Assembly (NCBI RefSeq): GCF_027857615.1
Contig: NZ_JAQIFT010000048.1
Coordinates: 101,142-165,141 of the forward strand
Direction of reading: 5' to 3'
DNA: 64,000 nt
From: Holtiella tumoricola
GTDB lineage: Bacteria > Bacillota > Clostridia > Lachnospirales > Cellulosilyticaceae
Below the pieces are notes generated by a model. The model had not been told where the DNA came from. It ran no database searches and saw nothing but the letters and a program-made list of their open reading frames with translations. Shown here in pieces: positions 42,791 to 51,104 of the stretch. A program made the position numbers and the translations under genes. Position 1 is the first letter of the stretch. Each line of letters opens with the position of its first letter.

Positions 42791-45262
42791 ATGTTTGAAG
42801 CAGATTGGAAAACACTTAATGATACCCAACAGAAGGTTGTGCAAAATATAAAAGATGCCTTATTAGTACTGGCACCTGCTGGTACAGGTAAAACAAAAGT
42901 CATTGCCATGCGTACAGCCTATTTATTGCAACAGGGTGTAGCACCTTCATCTATTTTGTGTCTTACCTTTACCAATAAAGCAGCAAAAGAAATGGAGCAG
43001 CGTATTTCACTTTATGATAAGGCAAGTAGTAGGCAACTTACGATTAAGACCTTTCATTCCTTCTGCTACTATTTGATCAACCAAGAAAAACAAAATGCTA
43101 GATTTGCTTTTCCATGTACCATTATTGATGAAAGTGATACGGAAGACATCATTAGGCGTATCGTATTTGCCCTCACAACTGAAGAATGGAAAAAAGTTAA
43201 TACATTGACCACTTTTCTTGAAAATGTGAAAAAGCACAGGTTACAAGTAGAACCAGCACATCGTCATGATGATGCTTATGTAGTGAAAGACTACATTGCT
43301 ATTCATAAGGCAAGAGATCCTTTTATACGTCAATATGGCTTGAAACTATTAGGCAATTATGAGCGATATTTAAGAGATAATAACTGTGTGGATTTTACAG
43401 ACTTAATTTTAGAAGCGACGTATCTCTTAGAAGACTCAGATATCCGGACGAAGTGGCAAAAGCGTTATCCTTATATTCAAGTGGATGAAATGCAAGATAC
43501 GAGTATTCGCGAGTATAATATTATTAAAATTTTAGCACAAGAGAATCATGTGGCGTTGTATGGGGATTTTAATCAAACTATTTACGAATGGCGTGGTTCA
43601 GCCCCGTATAAAATGATTGAAGATTATAAAAATAATTTTAAACCTATAGAAATATCTCTTGAAACGAATTATCGCAGTACACAGCTTCTTTTAAAAGCAG
43701 CTAATGGCTTTATTCGCAATAGTAACCTCTATCCAACCCTTTCTATGCCAAGTGTGAAGGAGATAGGAGAACCTATTGAAGTCTTTTGTGGACGAACCAA
43801 GACGCGTGAGATGGAACTTATTACGCAGTCTCTTAAGCAACACTATACAGGCGGAGAAAAAGAAGTTGCTATTTTAACAAGAACCAATGGACTTGCTAAA
43901 GATGTATACCGTTATTTAGAGCAAAGGGGGATTCCTTGTATTAAGGTTGAAGATATCAGGCTGATGCGCAGACCAGAGGTCAAGGATCTACTTGCTGTAT
44001 TTAATTATACAGTGAATCAAAGAAATAGTTATGCCCTTGAGAAAGTCATCAAGCATCAAGTGATACATATGGAGGACTGGCTCATTAAGGAGCTTAAGAA
44101 AACAAAATCAGCTTATATGTCATTACATGATTGGTTTTTAGCGGAGAATAATGATCCTTATTATGCGCTCATTAAAGGTTTTGAAAATAATAAAGTGGTT
44201 GTACTAGATGTAGAGAGTACGGGACTTGATACAACAACCGATGACATTATCCAAATTGCGGCTATTTGCTATGGGAAAGATGGTGTCAAGGAGCAGCTAG
44301 ATGTGTTGGTGAAGCCAACGAAGTCAGTAGGTGACTCTTTCTTTGTTCATGGTTTTAGTGATGAACAGTTAGATGCAGAGGGAATGGAGATTAAATGCGC
44401 TTTAGGACTCCTTCGAGAATTCGTAGAAGGAAAAGTTGTAGTAGGCCATAATGTAAAATATGACTTATCCATTATTGAAAGTATGTGTGCGAGGTATAAA
44501 CAGCCAGTGATTGAACATTTAGAGGTATACGATACCCTGGATTTAGCCCACAAAATGTATCCTAAACTTCCAAATCATAAGTTAGAAACCCTTTCCAAAC
44601 TTATTGAGACAAAGGCAAAGCCAAATCATAATGCATTGCAAGATATTTTAGCAACCAGTGAGGTGTTAACACACTTTATAGAAAAATTAATCGAAACACA
44701 GAAGGTACGCTATAGTCAATTAGAGGCCTATTATCCTTATGTAGCCAATTATAAAAAGCAGGTTCAAAATATAATTGGTGAAGTTAAAAAGCGTAAAACC
44801 TTTGAAGCAATTTCGTATTTAATGAATAGTTGTGGCTATAAGACACATTATAATGATGAGGCATTAGCAAACTTACGCGATTTCTATAAAATGTCTGAAG
44901 CACTTTATCAAGAGGATTTCTGTGTAGAAGATAATCGCATGAAATTATTAGCTTTTTCGGCTTTACATGCGAGTGAAGTGGAGCAGAGTGCACTATTTAA
45001 AGGCAAGGTCCCTGTTATGACTATGCATCAAGCCAAAGGGTTAGAGTTTGACTATGTCTTTATGGCAGGGTGTAATGAAGGGGTGTTCCCATCTTCAAGA
45101 AGTGTACAAGAAGGTTATGTAGAAGAAGAAAAAAGACTGTTTTATGTAGGGATGACAAGAGCACGTAAAAAGCTTTATTTAAGTTATAATAATAGTAAAC
45201 CTATGAGTTTTCTAATTGAAGAAATTGAAGAAGAGTTTAAAAAGTATAGGCAAGACCATTAG
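42791..45262 (+). CDS. UvrD/Rep-type DNA helicase with embedded DEDDh exonuclease domain
   Basis: SF1A helicase: Walker A APAGTGKT (Lys34 region), LCLTFTNKAAKEM, motif II DEMQD (Asp232; usually DEAQD), motif III GDFNQTIYEWRGS, motif IV ETNYRST, motif V MTMHQAKGLEFDYVFM, motif VI EEEKRLFYVGMTRARKKL. Inside the 2A/2B region (about residues 468-640) lies a DnaQ-like exonuclease with DVESTG (Asp473/Glu475), VVGHNVKYD and HNALQD (His613/Asp618). 823 residues from ATG 42791, which follows AAAGGAGG; an ATG 87 bases upstream has no ribosome site. It probably acts in DNA repair, unwinding and 3'-5' trimming in one chain. Confidence 0.9.
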   Translation: MFEADWKTLNDTQQKVVQNIKDALLVLAPAGTGKTKVIAMRTAYLLQQGVAPSSILCLTFTNKAAKEMEQRISLYDKASSRQLTIKTFHSFCYYLINQEKQNARFAFPCTIIDESDTEDIIRRIVFALTTEEWKKVNTLTTFLENVKKHRLQVEPAHRHDDAYVVKDYIAIHKARDPFIRQYGLKLLGNYERYLRDNNCVDFTDLILEATYLLEDSDIRTKWQKRYPYIQVDEMQDTSIREYNIIKILAQENHVALYGDFNQTIYEWRGSAPYKMIEDYKNNFKPIEISLETNYRSTQLLLKAANGFIRNSNLYPTLSMPSVKEIGEPIEVFCGRTKTREMELITQSLKQHYTGGEKEVAILTRTNGLAKDVYRYLEQRGIPCIKVEDIRLMRRPEVKDLLAVFNYTVNQRNSYALEKVIKHQVIHMEDWLIKELKKTKSAYMSLHDWFLAENNDPYYALIKGFENNKVVVLDVESTGLDTTTDDIIQIAAICYGKDGVKEQLDVLVKPTKSVGDSFFVHGFSDEQLDAEGMEIKCALGLLREFVEGKVVVGHNVKYDLSIIESMCARYKQPVIEHLEVYDTLDLAHKMYPKLPNHKLETLSKLIETKAKPNHNALQDILATSEVLTHFIEKLIETQKVRYSQLEAYYPYVANYKKQVQNIIGEVKKRKTFEAISYLMNSCGYKTHYNDEALANLRDFYKMSEALYQEDFCVEDNRMKLLAFSALHASEVEQSALFKGKVPVMTMHQAKGLEFDYVFMAGCNEGVFPSSRSVQEGYVEEEKRLFYVGMTRARKKLYLSYNNSKPMSFLIEEIEEEFKKYRQDH

Positions 45263-45320
45263 GTATGCTTTATAATACAAGTGAAGACAGAAAAAGAATA
45301 AAATGACTTAGGAGGAATAT

Positions 45321-45821
45321 ATGTCAAATCAACCAAATGACTTTACCATTGTGCCTATGAACAAACAAAAACGTATTGCACTTGTGGCACATGATGGCCG
45401 TAAAAGAGATATTATCGAGTGGGTAAAAGTAAATAAAGATAAACTTTCAAAACATTTCTTATGTGGAACAGGTACAACAGCTAAACTTTTAGCAAATGAA
45501 ACAGAACTTCCAATTACAGCTTTTAATAGTGGACCACTTGGTGGGGACCAACAAATTGGAGCACGTATTGTAGAAGGTGCTATTGATTTTATGATCTTCT
45601 TCTGGGATCCACTTTCATCACAACCACATGATCCGGATGTAAAAGCATTACTTCGTATTGCAGCCCTTTATGATATCCCTGTAGCAACAAACCAATCTAC
45701 AGCAGATTTCTTATTAACATCACCACTTATGGAACAAGAATATAATCGTAAAATCATTGATTATACAAAGAGAATTCATAGTCGTACAGAAGCTTTTGAC
45801 AATAATCAACCAATGGTTTAA
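45321..45821 (+). CDS. mgsA: Methylglyoxal synthase
   Basis: Converts dihydroxyacetone phosphate to methylglyoxal and phosphate, a bypass relieving sugar-phosphate stress. Family motifs: IALVAHDGRKRDI, FLCGTGTTAKLL phosphate site, SGPLGGDQQIG with the catalytic Asp76, and FFWDPLSSQPHDPDVKALLR. 166 residues, slightly longer than typical because of both ends. TTAGGAGG precedes ATG 45321. It stands alone between the helicase gene and its own terminator. Confidence 0.95.
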   Translation: MSNQPNDFTIVPMNKQKRIALVAHDGRKRDIIEWVKVNKDKLSKHFLCGTGTTAKLLANETELPITAFNSGPLGGDQQIGARIVEGAIDFMIFFWDPLSSQPHDPDVKALLRIAALYDIPVATNQSTADFLLTSPLMEQEYNRKIIDYTKRIHSRTEAFDNNQPMV

Positions 45822-45845
45822 GACAAAAATATTAAAAAAATTTTT

Positions 45846-45887
45846 AAGCCGAAACATCCTAAGAATGGCAAATGTTTCGGCTTTTTC
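45846..45887 (+). terminator. Terminator after mgsA
   Basis: A 12-bp stem (AAGCCGAAACAT with ATGTTTCGGCTT) and T run start 25 bases after the stop. Confidence 0.9.
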
Positions 45888-46028
45888 AATGTAGTTTTTT
45901 AGGAAATTTTGGAAAGAAAAGGATTAGACAAACCGTCTCAAAAATGATATATTTTTTAAGCAGTCATCCATATATAAGAATAAATATTAATTAAGAATGA
46001 CATTATATAAGACGCTAGAATTTTACTG

Positions 46029-46064
46029 GGGTTTAATATTAAATCCTATATATTATAAGGGATT
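46029..46064 (+). promoter_or_regulatory. Two mutually exclusive hairpins in the nrdD leader
   Basis: 46029-46046 pairs GGGTTTAA with TTAAATCC; the same AATCC (46042-46046) can instead pair with GGATT (46060-46064) just before the ribosome site. The second form contains CTATATATTATA, loosely like an NrdR box. Switching or NrdR binding is inferred. Confidence 0.35.
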
Positions 46065-46079
46065 GTGAGGGAGAGGTTT

Positions 46080-48200
46080 ATGCAAGTTATTAAGCGAGAC
46101 GGACAAGAAGTCCAATTTGACGAGACAAAAATTTACAATGCCATTATGAAAGCGATGAAGTATGGAAGTGGTATTGTAGACGAAAAGATTGCCAAAAAGA
46201 TTGCCGATGAAATTGAAAGCTTTTTTGCTAAGTCACAAGTGAAACCTACAATTTTTCAAATAGAAACGTATGTTTATTTGAAACTTATTGAAAATGGTCA
46301 TGAATTAACTGCAAAAGCTTATGAAAGTTACCGTGCAATACAATCCTTTAAGCGCGAAACCAATACAACAGACCAAAGTATTATGGGTCTCATTAACTTA
46401 ACGAATGAAGAAGTCATGAATGAAAATTCTAATAAGAATGCCATGATGGCTTCGACACAACGTGACCTTATCGCAGGGGAAGTATCAAAAGATATTTCAA
46501 GAAGAAAAAAATTACCAGCACGTATTGTACAAGCTCATGATGAAGGGGTTCTCCATTTCCATGACATGGACTATTTCATGCAATCAATCTTTAACTGTTG
46601 TCTAATCAACATCAAAGATATGTTAGATAATGGTACAGTGATTAATAAACGTATGATTGAAAGCCCAAAAAGCTTCCAAGTTGCATGTACTGTTATGACA
46701 CAGATTATTGCACAAGTTGCAAGCAGTCAATATGGTGGACAATCTGTAGATGTCAGACATCTAGGTAAATACCTAAGACGTAGTAAAGATAAGTACTACA
46801 GACTACTTGAAGGAACAATTGAAGATCCACAACAGCTTGAAGATGCAGTGATGCGCTTAACAAGAAAAGAGCTTGAATCAGGTGTTCAAACTATCCAATA
46901 CCAAATCAATACATTAATGACCACAAATGGTCAGAGTCCATTTGTAACATTATTCTTAAATATTGAAGAAGATGATCCTTATGTAGATGAAGTTGCCCTA
47001 ATTGTAGAAGAAATCTTAAAGCAACGTTTACAAGGTATCAAGAACGAAAAAGGTATTTATACAACACCAGCTTTCCCAAAATTAATCTACGTGCTTCATG
47101 AGCATAATGACCTTGAAGGTGGTAAATATGATTATGTAACAGAGACAGCTGTTAAATGTAGTGCAAAACGTTTATATCCAGATTATATCTCAGCCAAAGA
47201 AATGAGTAAGATTTACGAAGGTAATGTTTTCTCATGTATGGGATGTAGAAGCTTCCTTTCACCATGGAAAAATAGTGAAGGAGAATATAAATTTGAAGGT
47301 AGATTCAACCAAGGAGTTGTAAGTTTAAATTTACCCCAAATTGGTATTGTTGCAGATGGAGATATGGACAAATTCTGGCAGCTACTGGAAAATCGCTTAG
47401 ATTTATGTTTTGAAGCACTTATGTGTAGACACAATGCTTTAAAAGGTACATTATCAGATGCATCTCCAATCCACTGGCAACATGGTGCCATTGCACGACT
47501 TGAACAAGGAGAAGTCATTGACCCACTTTTAATGGATGGCTATTCAACCATTTCTTTAGGCTACATAGGTCTTTATGAGCTAACAAAACTTATGAAAGGT
47601 GTCTCTCATATTGAGCCAGAAGGTGAAGCCTTTGCACTAGAAGTAATGCATAAATTAAATGATACAACGAAACGTTGGAAAGATGAGACAGGACTTGGAT
47701 TTGGTTTATACGGAAGTCCAGCAGAATCTTTATGTTACCGTTTTGCACGTATTGATAAAGCAAAATTTGGTGAAATTGAAGATATTACAGATAAAGGTTA
47801 CTATACAAATAGTTACCATGTGGATGTAAGAGAAAATATTGATGCTTTCAGCAAATTAAAGTTTGAAAGTCAATTCCAACCTATTTCAACTGGTGGATGT
47901 ATTTCATATATTGAAATCCCTAATATGAATCATAACTTAGAGGCCTTAAGACAACTCGTAACTTATATTTATCATAACATTCAATATGCTGAATTTAATA
48001 CAAAGTCAGACTGTTGTCATGTATGTGGTTTCGAAGGTGAAATTACAATAAATGATGATTTAGAATGGGAATGTCCAAGTTGTCACAATAAAGATCAAAA
48101 CAAGATGAATGTTATTCGTAGAACCTGTGGGTATCTTGGAGATAATTATTGGAATAAAGGTAAAACGCAAGAAATAAAAAGTCGTGTACTTCACTTATAA
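46080..48200 (+). CDS. nrdD: Anaerobic ribonucleoside-triphosphate reductase
   Basis: Glycyl-radical enzyme making deoxyribonucleotides without oxygen. The N-terminal ATP-cone reads QVIKRDGQEVQFDETKIYNA (residues 2-21) and gives allosteric control by ATP/dATP. The catalytic barrel contains NCCLINIKDML and FSCMGCRSFLSPW. A zinc ribbon (CCHVCGFEG and CPSCHNK, about residues 641-666) precedes the glycyl-radical motif RRTCGYLG with Gly684. 706 residues from ATG 46080; the GTG five codons upstream lies inside the ribosome site region. It is followed by its activase nrdG and a dUTPase. Confidence 0.96.
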   Translation: MQVIKRDGQEVQFDETKIYNAIMKAMKYGSGIVDEKIAKKIADEIESFFAKSQVKPTIFQIETYVYLKLIENGHELTAKAYESYRAIQSFKRETNTTDQSIMGLINLTNEEVMNENSNKNAMMASTQRDLIAGEVSKDISRRKKLPARIVQAHDEGVLHFHDMDYFMQSIFNCCLINIKDMLDNGTVINKRMIESPKSFQVACTVMTQIIAQVASSQYGGQSVDVRHLGKYLRRSKDKYYRLLEGTIEDPQQLEDAVMRLTRKELESGVQTIQYQINTLMTTNGQSPFVTLFLNIEEDDPYVDEVALIVEEILKQRLQGIKNEKGIYTTPAFPKLIYVLHEHNDLEGGKYDYVTETAVKCSAKRLYPDYISAKEMSKIYEGNVFSCMGCRSFLSPWKNSEGEYKFEGRFNQGVVSLNLPQIGIVADGDMDKFWQLLENRLDLCFEALMCRHNALKGTLSDASPIHWQHGAIARLEQGEVIDPLLMDGYSTISLGYIGLYELTKLMKGVSHIEPEGEAFALEVMHKLNDTTKRWKDETGLGFGLYGSPAESLCYRFARIDKAKFGEIEDITDKGYYTNSYHVDVRENIDAFSKLKFESQFQPISTGGCISYIEIPNMNHNLEALRQLVTYIYHNIQYAEFNTKSDCCHVCGFEGEITINDDLEWECPSCHNKDQNKMNVIRRTCGYLGDNYWNKGKTQEIKSRVLHL

Positions 48201-48229
48201 TCGATAAGTACACACATTATAAGATAGGA

Positions 48230-48256
48230 GAAAGGCCTAGAGTTTCTAGGCCTTTC
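48230..48256 (+). promoter_or_regulatory. Intercistronic hairpin between nrdD and nrdG
   Basis: A 12-bp perfect stem (GAAAGGCCTAGA and complement) closes on a 3-base loop and has no T run. It probably stabilises or partly terminates the nrdD message. Confidence 0.65.
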
Positions 48257-48286
48257 ATTCATAAAATATAAAGTGAGGTGTCTGTT

Positions 48287-48790
48287 ATGCATTATGCTCA
48301 AATGCGTAAATTTGATATTGCCAATGGCATAGGAATACGTACAACGTTGTTTGTATCAGGTTGTACCCATAGATGTCCGAATTGCTTTAACCAAGATTAT
48401 CAAGCTTTTGACTATGGTAAGATTTGGGATCAAACAGCAGAAGACACTTTTATGAGCTATGTAAAAGATGCAAATGTTCATGGTGTAACAATCTTAGGTG
48501 GTGAGCCTATGGAACAAACACAGGATGAAGATTTATATAACCTTTTTAAGCGTATCAAAACAGAAACCAATCAAACTATTTGGGTGTATTCAGGTTATAC
48601 TTTTGAAGCTATTTTAAAGGATGAAAAGAAACGTCGACTCTTAGAATGGTGCGATGTACTTGTGGATGGACCTTTTATTGAAAGCTTGAAGGATATTAAA
48701 CTTAAGTTTAGAGGAAGTAGTAATCAGACAATTATTGATGTAAAGGCTTCATTAGTACAAGGAAAAAAGGTACTTTTAGACATAGAATAG
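48287..48790 (+). CDS. nrdG: Anaerobic ribonucleotide reductase activating protein
   Basis: Radical-SAM activase that generates the glycyl radical on NrdD. The [4Fe-4S] motif is CTHRCPNC (Cys26, Cys30, Cys33), followed by the SAM-binding ILGGEPM and LVDGPFI segments. 167 residues from ATG 48287, six bases after GAGGTG; the GTG three codons upstream is part of that site. It is followed by dut after 36 bases, keeping deoxynucleotide genes together. Confidence 0.95.
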   Translation: MHYAQMRKFDIANGIGIRTTLFVSGCTHRCPNCFNQDYQAFDYGKIWDQTAEDTFMSYVKDANVHGVTILGGEPMEQTQDEDLYNLFKRIKTETNQTIWVYSGYTFEAILKDEKKRRLLEWCDVLVDGPFIESLKDIKLKFRGSSNQTIIDVKASLVQGKKVLLDIE

Positions 48791-48826
48791 AAAGACACAA
48801 AAGAAAGAAGCAGGTGGAGAAGATAG

Positions 48827-49327
48827 ATGAATAACCGTATTATTTATTTTGCAAAAGTAAAAGAACAAGCTATTATCCCAACAAAACGAGAAGAAGATGG
48901 TGCATTTGATATCTATGCATGTTTTGAAGAAGACTATATGATTATTGAACCACATGAAACAAAAATGATCCCAACAGGCTTGGCATCAGCTTTTTCAGCA
49001 GATTATGTAGCTATCTTAAAAGAACGTGGTTCTAATGGGAGCAAAGGAATAGGACAACGCGCAGGCGTTATTGACTCAGGTTATAGAGGAGAATGGTTTG
49101 TACCACTCACTAACCATAATCCAGTACCCGTTGTAATCCTTAAAGAAGGGTATGAGGGGGATCAAGAAACCTTTAAAGATGCGATTATCTATCCTTATGA
49201 AAAAGGAATGAGCCAATGTATTTTAGTAGAAGTACCAAAGCTTAGAACAGAAGAGATTAGCTATGAAGAACTTCTTAAATTTGAATCTGAACGTGGAACA
49301 GGCATGTTAGGTTCATCCGGTAAATAA
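48827..49327 (+). CDS. dut: dUTP diphosphatase (trimeric dUTPase family)
   Basis: Hydrolyses dUTP to dUMP, preventing uracil incorporation and supplying dTMP synthesis. Conserved motifs: GAFDIYACF (motif 1), KERGSNGSKGI (motif 2), AGVIDSGYRGEWFVPL (motif 3) and the C-terminal arm RGTGMLGSSG (motif 5). 166 residues; the loop at about 100-130 (GYEGDQETFKDAIIYPYE) is longer than in classical Dut, so specificity for dUTP over dCTP is not certain. GGTGGAGA precedes ATG 48827. Third gene of the nrdD-nrdG-dut unit. Confidence 0.88.
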   Translation: MNNRIIYFAKVKEQAIIPTKREEDGAFDIYACFEEDYMIIEPHETKMIPTGLASAFSADYVAILKERGSNGSKGIGQRAGVIDSGYRGEWFVPLTNHNPVPVVILKEGYEGDQETFKDAIIYPYEKGMSQCILVEVPKLRTEEISYEELLKFESERGTGMLGSSGK

Positions 49328-49350
49328 TATAAAGACTTAATATAAGATAG

Positions 49351-49390
49351 AAATCGCTACTATCAATTTAGATTATGTAGCGATTTTTTT
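49351..49390 (+). terminator. Terminator of the nrd-dut operon
   Basis: A 10-bp stem (AAATCGCTAC with GTAGCGATTT) is followed by a T run, 24 bases after the dut stop. Confidence 0.9.
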
Positions 49391-49593
49391 ATTTTTTTAC
49401 AGAATATCTTTTTATAAGTGATTAAATAATAATTAACTATGTTTTTAGATTATTTTTAGGCCTATAATAATTGATTGGATTAAATGTATGAGTATAGGAG
49501 AGGAATATGATATAAACATATACAAGGATTAAAATGTATTTTATAATATAGAATATAATATTTTAAACTATAGAATAGAGAAGGGGACTCAAT

Positions 49594-50703
49594 ATGATTT
49601 ATAAACCTTATGGGAAAACGGGAAAAATGGTATCAGCAATAGGCTTTGGAGGCATGCGTTTTAGAGATGATTGTTCTATAGAAGAAGGTGCTGAAATTGT
49701 ACGTTATGCCAATGAGCTTGGTATCAATTATTTTGATACAGCACCTAATTATTGTCAGGATCGAAGTGAAATTATTTTTGGTGAAGCCTTTAAAGCGATG
49801 CCGAAAGATTTTTATGTGTCTACAAAAAGTAGTATTGGCTCAGATCCTACAGCTGATGATGTAAGACGTCGATTAGAAACCTCACTAAAACGTATGGGAC
49901 TTGAAAAGATTAACTTCTATAATATGTGGTGTATTTTAACTTATAAACAATATAAACGTGTCATAGCAAAAGATGGACCTTATTGGGGAGCATTAAAGGC
50001 AAAAGAAGAAGGACTTATTGAGCACTTAGTTTTCTCAACTCATGCTAGTGGGGAAGAAATACGCATGATGGTTGAAGATGGACTTTTTGAAGGTGTGACA
50101 CTTGGGTATAATGCAGTTAATTTCCCTTATCGTCAAGAAGGGATAGAAGCAGCTTATAAACATGGTCTCGGTGTAGTGACAATGAATCCTTTAGGGGGAG
50201 GATTAATTCCACAAAACCAAGATTATTTCTCTTTCCTTAAACAAGATGTAAGTGAATCAACTATTCAAGCAGCGCTTAGATTTAATGCAGCTCATGAGAG
50301 TATTTCAGTTGTTCTTTCTGGTATGGGTAGTAAAGAAGAAGTGAAGCATAATATTGAAGCCATGCAAAAGGTGGAAGTCTTTGGGAAGGATCAAATAGAT
50401 GCTATAAAGGGACAGTTAAGAGAAGAAATGAACGGTTTTTGTACAACTTGTCAATACTGTAAACACTGCCCAAAAGGTATTAATATTCCTGTCTATATGG
50501 AGATCTATAATAGCTATATTTTAAAAGGATTAGATGAAGCACGTGCAAAATACCAAGATAACAAAAACTGGGGTGTGATTAAATCAGATATGCCAGGTGC
50601 TAAAGACTGTATTAAATGTGGTAAGTGCGAAAAATTATGTACACAGAAATTAGATATTATAAATCGTCTAGAATGGATTGTAAAAGAATTGGATGTACTT
50701 TAA
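49594..50703 (+). CDS. Aldo/keto reductase with C-terminal 4Fe-4S clusters
   Basis: TIM-barrel aldo/keto reductase (residues 1-275) with FDTAPNYCQDRSE carrying the Asp and Tyr of the AKR site, joined to a ferredoxin-like C-terminus holding two cysteine clusters: CTTCQYCKHCPKGI and CIKCGKCEKLC (about residues 285-355). This two-part layout is common in strict anaerobes and suggests electron delivery from ferredoxin. 369 residues. AGAAGGGGA precedes ATG 49594. Its substrate is unknown. It is transcribed alone, with a terminator about 200 bases downstream. Confidence 0.9.
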   Translation: MIYKPYGKTGKMVSAIGFGGMRFRDDCSIEEGAEIVRYANELGINYFDTAPNYCQDRSEIIFGEAFKAMPKDFYVSTKSSIGSDPTADDVRRRLETSLKRMGLEKINFYNMWCILTYKQYKRVIAKDGPYWGALKAKEEGLIEHLVFSTHASGEEIRMMVEDGLFEGVTLGYNAVNFPYRQEGIEAAYKHGLGVVTMNPLGGGLIPQNQDYFSFLKQDVSESTIQAALRFNAAHESISVVLSGMGSKEEVKHNIEAMQKVEVFGKDQIDAIKGQLREEMNGFCTTCQYCKHCPKGINIPVYMEIYNSYILKGLDEARAKYQDNKNWGVIKSDMPGAKDCIKCGKCEKLCTQKLDIINRLEWIVKELDVL

Positions 50704-51104
50704 GAGATAGATAGAAAGCACATTACATTTAGAATATAAGAAGGGAGATTTTATTACTTTGCATATGCAAACATTACTAGTGATGAAAGATAAGTGCTGG
50801 CATATTTTTAGCTGTTTAATGGAAGAGTGAAACTTTATAGAAGATACTGCACCAAAATTTGACTCTAATTTACTAAATAAATAATCAATCTATAAAGGCG
50901 CAACCTCTTGAATAGATAGGAGATTGCGTTTTTATTTTGTCATATTTAGGTATTACTTATATATAGAAACACACTAGTATATTAATTGAATCAAATGAAA
51001 AGGAAGATGTATTATTTCATATTAAAATTGATATGTGAAGGAATAGTATTTATAAACCTACAAATCCTAAAATTAATTCGGAAGTCAAAAGTAGGTGAAA
51101 TTTT
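50704..51104. other. Intergenic stretch with possible 23-codon ORF
   Basis: Between the aldo/keto reductase and the next gene. A reading frame of 23 codons starts at TTG 50759 (HMQTLLVMKDKCWHIFSC), with AAGGGAG about 11 bases before it, and ends at 50830. It may be a tiny gene or chance. The rest is AT-rich 5' region of the c-di-GMP gene, in which I see no c-di-GMP riboswitch. Confidence 0.3.
50899..50938 (+). terminator. Terminator downstream of the aldo/keto reductase
   Basis: CGCAACCTC pairs with GAGATTGCG (one bulged/mismatched pair) around an 11-base loop, followed by TTTTTATTTT. Confidence 0.75.

Noticed and set aside
49507..49515. Two-codon start-stop ORF (ATG ATA TAA) after AGGAGAGG
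   Set aside because: A strong ribosome site in front is curious, but one such case in AT-rich DNA proves nothing, and it lies 80 bases before the real gene.
50939..51104. c-di-GMP riboswitch before the GGDEF-EAL gene
   Set aside because: No GEMM-type conserved core or paired tetraloop-receptor arrangement could be found.
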